A stretch of DNA of 64,000 bases. Source: Monarcha castaneiventris obscurior (taxonomy: Eukaryota; Chordata; Aves; Passeriformes; Monarchidae). Positions 27,001 through 42,000 of this stretch are shown here, piece by piece. The notes under the pieces are model-generated. The model searched no databases, was not told the origin of the DNA, and saw nothing but the letters and a program-made list of their open reading frames with translations. The position numbers were made by a program, and so were the translations under genes. The first letter of the stretch is position 1, and each line of letters starts with the position of its first letter. The stretch spans positions 5,394,001 through 5,458,000 of the forward strand of contig JAMPIT010000174.1 of the NCBI GenBank assembly GCA_026261815.1. Direction: 5' to 3'.

Positions 27001-30000
27001 TGCACAGTGAATGAGGCAGAACTCCTATAAAACAAACCAAAAAAAAAATACAACATCCAATCCTTAAGGACTGTCATAGCTTCACATTTCAGAGCATTTC
27101 CTAACTTTCCCATACATGACTGTAATTCAAATCCACCCCACTAAGTCCTTAAAGCAGTATTTGTTGCTACTTTGGCAGCAGTGTGGTCTGGCATTGTAAA
27201 ACCTTCGTGTTCAGTTAGTTAAATACTCTTAGGTCTCCTAAGCAACAGAAGCCACAGAGAGGGGAAGGGGAGGGAGTTCTTCCTTGCTCTCTCCCCTGAA
27301 GCAATCTACGATTTGGCCAAACTGAACTGCACTTGCAGAGCAAATTTCTCTATCCCTGAAGAGTCCTCCTGCAGAATGAGTGAAGTTGGCTACAAAGAGC
27401 AGAGGTCACGGATCCCCGAGAAGAATCCATAAGAACATTCCACCATGGTATCTGTCTACTGAGTTTTACAGATGAGTACACTCCTTGATGATGAGAATGG
27501 AGTGCTCCTTGGATTTCATCTTCAGACAGTCAAAGTTCAAACATCCTCCCCGCTCTGCACGCACACAAAAGGGTAAAACATAAAAGGTCAAGCTTCAGCT
27601 TCCAGATTAATCAGCTTCCAGAATTCCCTTCCCAGGCATATCCATCACAGCCCACTATCTTCTCCAGGGCCAGAAACATTAAAGTGTCGCTAGAGGCTCA
27701 GTGCATGTCTGAGCTGGACATTCAGGTGAAGTGAGCAGCCATAAAGGTGACCTGGTTAGAGGGGGGAAATTACTAAAAGAAGAAAGTGTCTGCTGAAATA
27801 CTGACAGAGAAAATGCTGGCAAGCCTGGGAACTAGGCCTGGGAACCAGAAGCATTGTTGAGAAGTGCAGCTGGCCTCTCTGAAATCCACAGCCAGGCACC
27901 TGGAAACCTGAGACACCCTGAGATACCGTTGATAAGCACCAAAACAAGGAACCACAACAGCTACTTATCACCTGAAAAGGTGAAAAACAGTCTGAAAACA
28001 GGGAAAACATCCTGAGAAAGTAAGACTTGGTAACTGCCATTGGCTGCTATATCTGCAAGGAAAAGAAAACAGTCTAGAAAAATAAAAATTGGCCTGAGAG
28101 AACACAAAACAACATCTGTTGGCTATTCTGGGTGAAAAATAGAAATTAGCAGCATCTATTGGCTGCTGAAGTGGTAGTGTCCTACACCTCCTTATTTCTC
28201 TCTGATATGACTTAACTTTTATCCAAAACAAAACTTCTCTATCCAAGAACTTCCCATGCTGCACACACTTTTCCTTTCCTAAACAGGTTGAATTCTTCAC
28301 ACAAACTTTCTAAGAGATCTTGGACCCTCACCCAGGACAGTTTGGTTTGTCCTCCCACATCTGGGATGGTTTGGCCCATTCTGACATCTGTCCAATAAGC
28401 TTGATAGTGGTATTAATGTAAACATTTGCATTATCTGCATATAAATAAGCCACCATCATTACATTTTTCTGTGGTTTTACTGGAAAGTTTGCTTGATTAG
28501 TGAGAAGTTTGTCGTAGCCTGTAACAGTATACACCTACTTGTTTGCTGCCATACTGTTGATTGCTACCAAGAATTTATAACAGCTCAATATATATTTATA
28601 TATAGATACACATATTTGAGCTATAAATAATAGGTATGGCTGCTAGCAGTGATTTTTGTGGCAATCTGTAATAAAATAGAGAATTTAGAGTAAAAAGCCT
28701 CCATGCTCTTGAGTCTTACAGAAGCCTAGGAACTCAGTCACAACCTCTAAATACCTACACTGGGTAACCCTTTAAGTTGTGACAGCATGTGTGACCCTGA
28801 AAAAATGCTTTAAAAGCTCTCTAGCAAAGTCAACTTGTGTAGAAAAGCATGACAATATCTGGATGCTACTGCTCTTTTAAAATGAGCTATAATAGCCTGC
28901 AAGACAAGGCAACAATGGTGTTTCAATGACAATAGTTATTACACTTATTATTGCACTGTAAACCCTAGGAGAATTGACCCCATAGTAAAGACCATCATCA
29001 GTGATGCATCTCACAGGTTACCAAAAAACCTTATCCATTTCAGTTTTTTTACCACTATTTATCCTCTATGAGGTGTAATGGAACTGTCGCACCTGAACTC
29101 CAAGGATTTGACAATTCAAATTTAAAGATTTAACATTTCAAAAAGCTTAGCTGATACCATGTAACTGCTAAAAGACAAGCACCCAGTGTTGTGTTGCATC
29201 ATCTTACAGCATCAGCCACTAAAACAAATGAAAAATTTCATTTTTCCTCAGAATAATTGCCTGTAAGAAATGTTCTGATAAAAAGCACTTAAATACTGAA
29301 GTATTTAGCTCTAGTGAGACTGAACAGAATGTGCGTAGTGTTTGGAAAAGGAGGATGATACACCAGGCTAGGAAGGCGTGGCAGAAGGTTGGATTTCTAA
29401 TTCAATCCTGCATGTGCAGTAAAGCGGATGTTTCCCTTAATCCCAGGATTGGAGGTAGATTAGGGAGCTCCTCATAGCTGTTATATATAACTTCTTCCTA
29501 GACCTACAGGTATGTTGCAAAATCCCCCTCTGGGACAAAGTGACCAAAAACTTATTTCAGAGCAGAGTGAGAGACTGCCAATCACTGTTTCTAGCTACCA
29601 ACTCAGTTAAGTGTTAAATCTAAGGAAACTGAGTTAAAAACTAGAAATGGCAAAAAGCATGCATACACCCTGTCATATTTACATGGGGAAACACCAGTAC
29701 TTAACAGGACAAAAATAACCCTTCTACATCAATGTCAATCAGGGTCACTACTCAAGTTCAAGTCTGTTATTTAATTGTTACTAAACACACTAAATCCAAT
29801 CACACACTTTCAATCTGGATCTCACCAGTGGTGCTGATAGAGCCAGACACTGGGAGCTGTCTCCACTGCAGGCAACTTCCACCCTGACCAGACTCCCAAT
29901 TCCTACAGAAAGCTAGTATGTTAACTCTGTCCCTGACTTGACACTACTAGCAAAATGTCAGGAGTCTGAGAACAGATCAATTTTTATCACCATAGACACT

Positions 30001-33000
30001 GAGGAGCTTTTAATCTTCACCTTAAAAACCAGCAGCAAATGGCAGTGCTGTGAAAGACATGGAACAGCTCCATCACTTGTGATAAAGCAAAGACAAATAA
30101 AGAACATTGTCTGACCAACAAGCAGTGATGGAGGAAGGACCTGCAATGGAATTCCCAATCTGTTCTTTTCCTGCTTACAGTTGCTCTGCAATTTACAATG
30201 TCCTCTGAAGACATATTCACAATTCATAGCTATAACTACATACAGCTAAATTGTGCACTATTTGTTATCTGTTCTTCTTCTAATCAATGACTCTCCTTCT
30301 CCAGGGCATATGTTTTTTCCATCAGCGACTTGAGAACCATGGAGATTGCCAAAGAACTTACCATAAATGTACCCAAAATATTTCAGATAAAACACTAACC
30401 TTTGATCCCAGACATTGTGAGATATTCTGCTTCTTTGCATGCCTGACACTTGGCAAAGTGCTTATTTAAGCCACCACTCTTGCAGCTCCACTTTATTAAC
30501 TGCCCTTTCTTCTTCAAGTCACCCCTTAAGTTCATGCCATCTTTCATGCTTGGACTTCCACACTTCACTTGGGAATCCCAAAGCTCCCTGCTTAGGGAGA
30601 TTACTCCTGGGATTTTTAGTCAAAATGGGTACCAGCATTCTTGTTCTCCATAGCTCTTCCAGAGCTGGACAAAAAGTGGTCGGGAAGAATTCTTCCTTTC
30701 CCCCCACCACCCCCATCACCCTGTTTTGCATTTGTGAGCACCTTGATTTGTCAGTTTAATGACTTTCCTTTGTGGTCAGGCTTCTTGCTTGTTTGCATGA
30801 ATCATTCATACAGAAAATATAGCAAAAAAGATTTTCTAATAGGGATATTGGTGTCATAAAAAGCCAAAAGGTAGACAGAATCATTAAAGATTAAGTATCT
30901 TTACTGAGTGCACATCCTTTCCTCTCTCTGCCCTGTTTTATATAGGCATTTTGGTAGAGTGGAGGAGTGACACAGATAAATATAAACCTCACATTTTCAA
31001 TAGCACCCTTCTCCAGCTAAGTCTGCACACATCAAAACAAAGAAGTGACCTGTCATATTCAAAACCAGTCATGCCAATTTCCTTTCAAAAACTTTAACAC
31101 CGGTTTGGCAGTTAAACAATTGCTTCTTACTTTGTTTCGCTTCCATCATTCTTTTGTGCCTCTCTTTACTCTCTCAAAGATAGAGCTCCTGCTCCAGTAC
31201 TTACACTGAGCAGAGCTTTAGAGGACCGGTTTTTGAGTCTCTTTGCATACGCCTACAGGGCGGGGAGCAGCGTGGGCTCCTGCTCTGCTGATAGGAAATA
31301 CGCCAACTCTGATCCAGAGACAGTAGAGGGAAGGCAGGGTCTGAACCACCATCCTCTCTCAGTCAGTTAATATTCCTTGGTACTATTCTCCTCACCTGAA
31401 CAGCAAGAATTTCGTATAAAGTGTCCTTCTCTTTCATGTGATGAGGAAGACCGATTTACAAAACACATCATATTTGACAAAGTCTTCTTCCTCTGTGCAA
31501 ACTGTTCCAGTCTCCTCTCTCACCATTCCTGTTATGTCCTACTTGGAGTGGGTGACGTTAGAAAGAACTAAGATGCCATTGCTAAGGCTTGTACAAAGTA
31601 GTTATGCTAAACACCAATTAGTAACTTTACATTTACCTTTACTGCTTTCAGTGGAGCATTATCATGTTGTAATAGACACAGAGCTGGATCATTTCCTTTT
31701 CATTATGGAAGGATTTTAAATTACACTTCCTGAAAATATAGCTTACTGAGACAGATCCCCTTCTCACAACATCAAGCAGAAAGTTTGCTTTTGCTAGATA
31801 CACTTAAAAGGTCAGCTTAAAAGTCATGAAAAATACTCTACTCTGTGAATTTTCAGAAATTTCAGAGAATAAAAATGCCAGAAGTGTTGCAAAACCCACC
31901 TAAAATACACAGAGCTGCAAAAATGTTGTCATTATTGCAGGAATGGTTTTCACTCTCTGGTTTTGGCAGAATTGTATAAATGTTTGGCAGTCTATAAATG
32001 TTGAAATAACGTCTGGCTTAGGAATAGCAGCAGGCTCTTCCAAGGCTTTTGTGTTACTAAGCTGAGCAAGGAAATGCAGGTTCCACATGGGGCTCCCAAA
32101 ATCTTCATCCCTGTTACACAAAAGGGAGAGGCACAACAGTGCTGACCATTGTGCTGCCTGGGTTTTCACACCCTCTCTGCAATTCATGAAGCTGAGCTGG
32201 GCACACAAAAAAGGCAGAAACGAGCACAGCCCACGTACATAACACACTGTGTAGGTGGTATCTGTTCAAGGCTCGGGAGGAGCTCAGACAATACATCCCT
32301 CTGAGTACTGTGCTGCAATTTGGTTCATCAGTCCCATGACAAGGCAGTGTGACAATATGAGATCCTCCAGCATTCAGGCATCATCACCTACATCATCAAG
32401 TACATGCTTCATGCAATGACAAGGGCAGATTGCACAAGCCGGGTTCAGACCAAGGATCAGCCCAGGACACCAGCCCGCTGCTGTACTGAGATGAAGTCAC
32501 ATCCTTTCCCTCTCCCCTGGTCTCAGGAACCTCATGCTCTTGGAACCCAAATTGAGAGCGAGCAAAAGCCTAACCTATCTCCTCCACCAGTCAGAGCAGA
32601 GTCCTTGAAGATGAGAAATGGAAATCTGAAGGCTCATTAGTCTGTGTTGATGCCTCTTAAACCCCAAACAAGTGCTCTACACTGCTCATGATTGCCTCCT
32701 CCAATGTTTCCAGGAAAATGAAGCCAGAGTTTTGGAGGGTTTTGTTTTGGTTTTTTGCCCAGGAAGGCTAGAAATGAACTCAGTATACATGGTATATAAT
32801 GTAAGTATCTCTGGGTATAAACAAAACCTTTCCTATGTCTTTTGAGAAACTTTCTGTAGTTTTTGAGAAGCCTCCCAGTCAGAAGACAGACCTAGAAAAA
32901 CTTTGAAATTTGGTAATATACAAATGAGAGCAGCTCTGGTGAAGAGACAGCTCTACAGCAAAGCCTGGACTCACATATTTTTATTGCATCATCTGCCCAG

Positions 33001-36000
33001 GATAAACACTCAGGATTTCCCACCAGTCATGACAGGCAAACCAGTGCCCATCAGAGGAACTCTGCAATCTCAAAAGAGACAGTTAAATCTCCCAGGGACA
33101 CCTTTTTAGTGCTAGGGAGTCCAGGATTTTAAACTTTAAGAAAGGAAGATTAGAGGAAGGAGTAAAGGATGTGAGAAACTCAGGGTAAGCTCCAGTGCCA
33201 CAGCACCCTCAGCACTCACCAGCACCTGCACACTTTATTTTAGAGCCCATGGTGCAGCACCAGGATCCCTTGGCCAAGGGCTGACCATGTAGCAAGGAAT
33301 GGCTATTATGGCCCACAGCTGGTATATGGGTCCCTCAGATACACACTGCAGCTGTTTAGTCTCTTGCCACGGTCTTCAGGTACTATGTAAATCAGCTCAA
33401 ATCAGCTCTAGACTCTGCTTCAAGGTTCCTGAACCTAAAGTTCAGATTACAGGCTACTAGGTCAGTAAGAAAACAGCAAAACCAATGCAGTGAATCTATT
33501 CTTCTGCTCTTCTCTAGCTCTGCTACTGCAGCTGGTGTGACCCTCACATCAGAAGAAATTACACTAAAGGTATTCTGACAGAGCTGGTAATTGGACTCTG
33601 GGACAGCTTCACTGTAGATTTGTTGCATACAATTACTGGGACTGTTTGAAGAAGTATTAGCATTTCTGTACAGAACTGGACTTTTCAGCATAGGTCTTCT
33701 GCTGGTCACTACCACCAGCACACACTAGGCCTCCGAGGTTTAACACTTTCTAACATTCCAGTTCTGCCTGAGAATCATGTGTGGTTTTCTAGAGGTCTAC
33801 TTCCATGAGGTCAGTATTCTCTAGGTTGTTCTTGCAAAAAATCATCAGGTCATTTATACCAGGAAGTGGGAGCCAGACAAAATACTGCAGAGTTAGTCAC
33901 ATAAATGTTTCAAAAGGGCACATGAGGATGAACAGTGTGCTGGAGCAGAAATTTCAATGGGAAAGCAGCACAATCCCATCTTCTTTTGTCATGTAGTGTA
34001 AATACCATGACTGAAACCACCGGTTTGGTAAGACTCTAAAGACTCCTGCTGTATGGAGTGGAATGCAAAAACCCTTGTGGGAGAGGATTTTATTTCCTTC
34101 TAGTACTCCTCATCCTCATGTGAGGTTCCTTTGATTTACCAGTTCATGACTAACCCTCTTCTCTAACAGTCACCTGGTTTGTTCACTCTCATCTGCTGCG
34201 ACCGACTCCTCTTCCCTGAGCATTGCAAAAGGCTTGAACACCCTTGAATGAGAGTTAGCTAATACTTCATGTAAACCACAGGATGCATGTGTGCTTACAA
34301 AGCACCTTGTGGCACCAGGACCAGAGTGCTGATATCTCCAAAACTGCCCTCTATAAGCAGGCACAGGAACTAACAGCAAGCAAGGTGTTTACCTCAAACA
34401 AAAAAGATGCAAAAGCAGAAAGACTGTTTTGTGGATTGTTTCATCTTTCAAATGCAAGAGCAGCAAACACAATTTTATTTTTTGTTAAGATACAACTAGG
34501 TTTTGAAATGGAAACACTAAAACCACTACTAACCTTAACATATCAACCTAACTGCCCTGGGTCAGTAGTTGCCTTCCCAAACTGAGCCCTCAACTAGCCC
34601 AAAGCAGTGTTCATTTGTATTAAAAACCAGGTTATAATAACAGAAAGTCCCTTAGAAATAAATTATTCTGATTGTCACAGCTCCAAGACAAAGCTTTTTC
34701 CATCCATGTGCACTGGAAACTCCAGCAGATCAGGCTTTCTGCACTTATAATTCAGCTGTTTTTCCAAGACTTTTTCTGCAGGAACCCACACCAAAAACAC
34801 AAACCCAACAGGCACATTTTCAGCATTCCTATAATAAGGCTCAGAATGAGCCACTAGATCAAAGAGATTAAGACCATTCCCACACAGACAGGAAAAGCAA
34901 ATTTAGCCCCTTTGGCTGGGAGAATCAGATGATCCCTCCTCCTTGCTTAAGACATTATCCAAGATCCCTTGGTCCGCATGCTTCATCCTCCCATCAGACC
35001 ACAGCTTAAATCCCTTGCATTTCCAGACATGCTTTATTTGCATTTACAGCTCTGCACACACTAAGCAATTCCCCTCCATCTTCACATCTCCGGGTATTTA
35101 GATTACCTCTTTGCTAAAGCAGAGATTCATCTGGCATCTCAGATGAAGATATTTTCCACTTACAGACAACAGTCTGTCTCCGTACCTACTTGCTCTGGAT
35201 TTCCTCTGCAGCTTGTAGAGGCCACAGTTAGGTTTGGGACGTGTTTCACTGAATGTGCTACTCAGCCAAACTGCATCTATTGCTTGTGTCTACTAATGAC
35301 TGAATGGAGTCTAGAGAAAAACTTTAGCTGGGCACCTGCAATTACAGACCCACACAGACTTGCAGCTGTGTAATGTATATGTTCATTACACATGATGTAC
35401 AGCTGAGAGGAAATCTCTCCTCCTTAAACCTCCTGACTAATGACACACCAATACAAATAAAAGCATAGAAGAGGCCAAAAAAAAAAAAGAAAAAGAGTCA
35501 GACTCAAGCTGATAACAAGTGGACCTTCAGCACATTAAAAAGCAAATGCATGAAACCTTAGATATTTCCCTCAGTAATTATCAATTGCTTTGATTTTTGC
35601 ATGCCCAGCTGGAGGAAATGGAGTAAGTGAATGTGGCAAATGGTTTATGCAAAAACACAACCATAGCAAGGTGTCCTTAAGGAATTCCATAGTTAAAAAT
35701 AGTATGGAAATATTGCAGAGCAACTAGCCTTCCTAAAAAACACCTACTGCAGCAATAGGATTTTAAAAAATAATGACCAGGCATTTCTTCCAAGGGCAAA
35801 GTGAAGTAAACAAACAGCACATTTCAAGAATGTTTTTCTGCACACCATTAGTTCACTTTTGGGAAGAAAACAATAATGAAGCATTTCTAGTAGCAAAAAA
35901 GCCCAAAATAATAACTCAAAGAGAAGAAAAAAGGAAAGATAAGAATGCAGGAGTCATACCCAAAAGCTGAACTCCTACTTCACTCCAACTGACGAACATG

Positions 36001-39000
36001 GGTGACCTTTATAATTCCAACATTTTGAATGGAATGTGGCCGAAGAAGGAGTAAGCTTTATCTCACTTATTTCTCAACCAGTTTATGATTCTTATCCTTG
36101 TTCTTAAGGACAGAGTTACAACCCATTTTTCAGGACATCTCTGTAATTTCAGCCACAGCAATCGTCAGGCTTTGGTGAAGAGGTGAGGGCTGGAGACACC
36201 CCCAGCTGACTCAAGCCACCCAGCAGAACCACCCAACTGGCCTGAACCCCCAACCATCTGCTCAAAGTTTACACAGAAGGGTGAACTTCTTTATCCTTCA
36301 CCTTGGAGTTTACTACAAAGCTCTGCGCAAAGGAAAAATAATTCAGCTACAAGGGGTAACAGTTGATCAGAAGGCTTTCAAATTACAGCAGGAACCTGAA
36401 GACTACCAATATTCACAAATCTATGTGCCCCATTTAGTTACTGTAAGAACATACTAAGAAGGAGAAGGAATTCACCAGCCCTGGAAGTGCCTCGGAGCCC
36501 TATCATGCTTTTACATCAAAAAGGACAGCCTACTTCAAATCAGAAATTAGTTCTGGTAAGTCCTACTGTTTCTGTTGCACATCAGATTGCATCAAGAAAT
36601 CGAATGTTTAACCCATCTAGTTTAAAAAACAGCTGCATAACAAGCAATGTATCTTTGCAATGTATCTTTGGGGATGGAAGGAGTACATGGTAACTCCGCA
36701 CTGAATAGTTAAATAAAAATCAAGTGAATCACTGAAACTAACGAGGCAAATCAAACAGATCTTTCAATTTTTGCTGGACATTCCAAGCATGATACCTCTT
36801 CCAGGTATCAGTGGAAGTTGATAGCAGCTTGTTACAAATTCCTGCCCAGTCTCCTTTATCCGGCCTCCCTCTTACTCACATGGGGAGAAAACATATCGAA
36901 GAAATATTGCTAAGTGAAAAACAAGTCACAGAAAATTAATGACAAATCCTTGAGAACATGCTGAGGATAAAAATGTATGTCTTGTCACTGGATTATAGTC
37001 CAGAAATTGAATAGAATCTATAGTCTTGTTTCTACCCTTTAGAAAATATGTGACAAGCTTTGAACAAATTAAAACAACCGTCATACTCTGAAGTTCAAAA
37101 CCAAAAGATTAAAATGGCCATTTTGGGAAGCAACCGAGCAAGAATTCTCATTGGTTTGTTACAGAGATCTCTACTTCCATCAAGTTATTTTGTTTTCCAT
37201 TTTTCTGGTTTTTAACTATCCTACCTTAAAAATCAATAGTTCAGACCTGCTGAGATAAAATTCCCAAAATCTTGCAGCTGCCTCTAGCCATGAATCACAA
37301 CTTTTTCTCATTATACACACATACATACATATATATAAACATAAACCCAAACAACTAACACTTGAAATCTACAGACACTCTTCTCTGTATTTTTTATACC
37401 ACTTACCAGTAATTCATATAACGTTAAGAGATGTGTTTTAAGATGCATTATTTGTTGAAACAGCTGCCAAGAAAATTAACTGGTCTCCCCCTTCAGAAAT
37501 CTCTTCTTAGTAATTACTACTAGAAAGAAAAACATCTATTGCAGGCAAATTAAGGTTGACCTAGTTCTAAGATAACCTGCAGATGTCAACATCAAGATTT
37601 CAACTAAGCAGCTTTTGTCTCACAGTGAGTATGTTGTGAGGAATGCTATGAGGAAAAAAATACCCAAGTGACCCAGAAACCCTGGGAATGCTTTTAAGTT
37701 CTTCTTAGGGAAGAATAAGCCCACGTGCTATCTGCACATCAGCACACCTCAGAATTCTGATGCCAACTTCTACAGCTAGAGAAACATTGTTTCAGAAGGC
37801 TTAAGCCCTTCCTCTCCACAGAGCATTTTATACTTACGTAAAAAGTGTTTTTCCAGTAAGGCTATTTCCAGGTGACCTTTGATCTCATTCAGTCTGTCAG
37901 ATTCTGTTCTGTTAAAATCCTGGACTCCTGAAGCCATGATGATGGTCCCTGGACCAGCCTATAAGAAAACCAGAATATACTGAAAGTTCAGAAGCACTTT
38001 TTGTTTTTTGTCTTTTAAATACATCAACTGATTTCTGGGGCAGTAAAGCAACAAGCATGTGACAAACATGCAAGTATCAACAACTCTACACGCCTCTTTC
38101 AGCACCAGATTACCAAAACAAGTGAATGAAAGCTAATCAAATGTGAGTTTACAGAACACACTTCTGCAAACCTTGGGAATTTACAGAAAACAAGTATTTC
38201 CCACCACCACCCTTACCAGTTCTACTGCATCAACATTTAAGCCTTTCTTCTGCTGACTGAAAAGCCATATTTATACTATCCCTCTCCTCCTCCCATAAAA
38301 TGAATGGTCAATGCAACACACTTTACGTACAAAATTGTGAAGCTAGCAAAGTAATACTTTTCTAAATAATTACTGAGCTATTGGAAAACACATATTGTAT
38401 ATTTTAATATCCGTTTATGGAATGTGTAATTCTCAAGACCAAAGTCTCTCAGCAAGGAAGGGGTTCCTCACTCCCCCACAACTCAATTACTGCAGAAGGA
38501 TGTTGTTGGAGCTCAGGAGCTCATCCTGGCAGGCTAGGAGAGGGAGAAAAAAGAAGACTGCATGCCTCAACAGATTTACCAGCATCCCTTGAATGAACTC
38601 AGCAGAATACTGAAAATACTGCAGAAAGAAGGAATTAAAAAGCAGTTGCATTAGTTAGTGAGACCAGTGACAACCACCACCTTCATGAAGTAAACACAGA
38701 AAAACCCCAAGCCCACACAGCAGAAAGCAGGTGATGCCTTCTTTCTCTGCCCATAAAGTGGGCATTTTCAGGCAGCAGGGAAAAGGGTTGGTGAGGGCAT
38801 CTCCCAGGTAATGGCTGTTCAGCACTTGTGTACAGTCCCCACCATGCACGAAAAATCTGTCAGTGAGAATTACAGGAGCTTCTCTAGCATCTTACACTCA
38901 AAACCAAAGTGATAAACTGCAGAAGCCTACAACTCAGAAATTATCTCAAGACAAAAAAGAATTTATTTACATATTCCGACTATTCCCCATTCCTTGTTTG

Positions 39001-42000
39001 AACCCTGAAAACATATAGGAACGGTATCCCTTTCAAACATCAGCTTGCATACATTTAACCATGACAGCTTAATGACATACATCTATAAACTCAAGTAATC
39101 TACAGAAGACATTAAGACATTTTCTACATTTTAGAAAAATGTGCAGAAAGCTTACTGAGAGCAATGTACTTTGACAGTTGGGACTGATTTGCACTTTCAA
39201 GATAAAACAGTGTGGAAATACCTATTAAACATCTGTTTTCTTGCTTGAACTAAACAGATGCTGAGTTTAAGCCTCAGGATTTGTCTACACAGGCAGATAA
39301 GCACTCTGTAGGCAGTTACTGCCCAGCATTTACCTAGCACCAACTCCCCACCAGGGCTTGCTCAATACAGTGCCAAGCTGAGATGCTATTTCCAGTCCCC
39401 TAAGCAGCACCCACCCACACAGCACTGTCAGCGCTGCTGGCCCTGACGAGGAGCAGAAGCTGTTAGCTCAGCAGCAGCCTTGGGCTACTTCCCATTTTGG
39501 AGCTGGCACGAATCATGCCATAGCAGAGAGGGACAGACCCCAGGGCAGTCCTCACACAGAGAGCTGCAGCACAGCATCCTCCTCGCCATGCTCCACATTC
39601 CTAATCACTCCTGCCTTTAGCCAGGGAGGTGCAGTGAGAGATGCCATTTGCAACAGCTTCAGCCACTGCAGAAGCGTATCAGAGACTGTTTTTAGATGAG
39701 CACAGGATGCCAATTAACCTCTGCGCTGATCTCTTATCTACAGAGCTGGGCTGTATTTATTTACACTGCAAGATTTAGTGCTATCACTTGCCAGACATTT
39801 GGAGAGCCTCAAGGAGGGCAGTGTGGCTGAAGCCAAACAGCAGCACCCGTAAAAAACATTCCACAGGCAGGCACAAGGGAAGTGTTATTAAAATACAGAG
39901 TGCTGCCCAGGTGTAAATGCACAGCTTTCTGTATTGTATTTCCGCATCTAGCACATAGGGACAATCTCTGCTCCCAGCATGCACGAGCTCACAGGGAGCT
40001 GCCTGAAGAAACAGTGCCTCTGCTTAAATATTTTGCCTCTGCTTAAATATTTATTGATAAATAAATAAAATCACATACAGGTCAAAGAGCAAGGTGCTGT
40101 ACTCAAAAGGAATGTGCCTGGACTCTGGGCATCAGCCCTGTGCTTAGACAGCAGGTGGTTTCCACCCCAACCCCATGTGCTGTGGCAGGAAAAGAAGCAC
40201 AGAAACTGAGGTGAGGGAGGGGAGCAAAAAGAAGGGGCTAACAAGTATCTAAGCATATTTAAGTTTTCATCCTCATTAAAGACACTCAAGATATTTCACC
40301 CAAAGACATGCTACATTTCAGAAATCCATCTAGAGAACCATCTCTGCTTTTGCCTCTTCAGAGATGCTGACTCAATAATTAAAGCCCAGGATACCTTAAC
40401 TGTGCCTCTAAGGAAGAAGGAAAGGGCAAGAGGTGCATAGCAGTGGGGAGAGTGATACCAGTTAACATGACTCATTTTCAGAGTTTCCAAATATGTTTAT
40501 CTGCTAAAGCATTGGATCCAAGCAGCCTTACATCCACTGATGGGTTAAAAATCAGAAGGTACACATCTTTAAACTAGCTACAAAAGGTTACAATGACCTT
40601 CTAACTTAGAGAGAAAAAGAGGAAAAAATCCACTGAATTAAAATATAAGAATACTAGGAGAAGATCATGTAATTATTATGTAATAATAAAACAGTTTATT
40701 AAGACACACAGTGACACAAGTTTGGTGATGCAGCCTATTTCCAAAATTAGCAGCATCTCAGCATTTTATGACTACCATTTAGAAGCATTCAGAAGAACTG
40801 AGCACACCCAGGACAGTGATAGGGGAGACATTTAAGCAGATGTCTCTTTCTGTGACAGAAGTTTTTTCCCCACACCAACACACCTAAGAAAACAAGAAAT
40901 AAGGTCTCTACATTTGCTGAAGGTCAACTAACTGCCTGCCTCTGAATTCAAAAAAGTCCCTCTGTGGGAAGCTAGCATATCTGACTCAATTCACAAGTTA
41001 ACAAAATCCTTGTATTAATTCCAGTTTTATCTGGGTAAAGGTTTCTCCTCTCTGCTGCCTCTGTAGGACAGCACTGGCACTCGGGCTGGATTAACTACAC
41101 TGCACTGTACAGATGTCCTTTCTAGTTTCTGACTCACCGTAAAAGCCTTGAAGGCTTCCACAGATTTCTGCTTTTCCTTCTGCCTCTCTAGCTTCGACAG
41201 TATTTGACACAGGAGCCCTCTGAAAATGTTGGCAATCGTTATTACTTAGCCAAGATCATGTGCAAGGCCTGGCAGTGCCTAGGAAGACAGAGAAATGCCC
41301 GAGGTAAACGTAGAGACAGAGGGGTTAAAGGAACATTTTTGATGATGGCAGACTGCCTGTAATCCACTAGCAGAGTTCAGGGTTGCTTCTCCAAGCCACA
41401 TCCAGCTCCGGATCTAAAATCCACATCTCCCCACAGAAGTGTTTTTCAAGCCATCTGCAATTCAGGCTTTCCATAACAGCACTTCCCAGCCCAAGACTTC
41501 TCTGCCCTCCCTCTCCAAAACCCCTTCATCCTGCGACCCCTGGGGTTCTGTTCTGTGTGCTGCCACTGCTGCCACTGCCACTGTACAGCCACAGAAAGGG
41601 TCCAAGTCACTTCCTGACTCAGCAGATGTGGATCTGTCCTCTCCATCAGCAGCACAGCCCATCTTCAGTATCACACAAACACAACTGCTCAACTCTCTGC
41701 TTCTAATTTCCCTCCACAACATCAAATGTACGTGGATGATTTTTCTCTAGGAATATCTAACAAAATGGTGGTCTGATTTCCAAGTTTGTAATTAACTTGG
41801 AGAGGAGCAGTTCTCAAACACAAAGGATAGGGAGCAGTGAGGACACCACATGCCAACCCCAGGGCAAAACCATCCACTCAAGTCATCCCTCAGAGTCCAG
41901 AAAGTGGCTGGGACACAACACAGGGAAGAGGTAGTTTAAAATAGAAAATTTTAACTTGCATTCATTTGAGGAAAAAAGAGGAGGGAGGAGGTCTTCAGCA

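Larger units (their letters stand above)
24856..37837 (-). other. GRAMD4 intron of 13 kb, largest in the window between coding exons
   Basis: Thirteen kilobases between the two coiled-coil exons. I see a region of degenerate repeated motif at about 28030-28170, a possible CR1 relic at about 32240-32350, a 13-bp duplication at 36644-36669 and an alternating ACAT/ATAT stretch near 37318-37340. No additional exon or nested gene could be supported on either strand. Confidence 0.6.

Noticed and set aside
30700..30722. C-rich run (CCCCCCACCACCCCCATCACCC) as a possible G-quadruplex/i-motif
   Set aside because: Runs are irregular and there is no promoter or other context, so it is treated as simple sequence.
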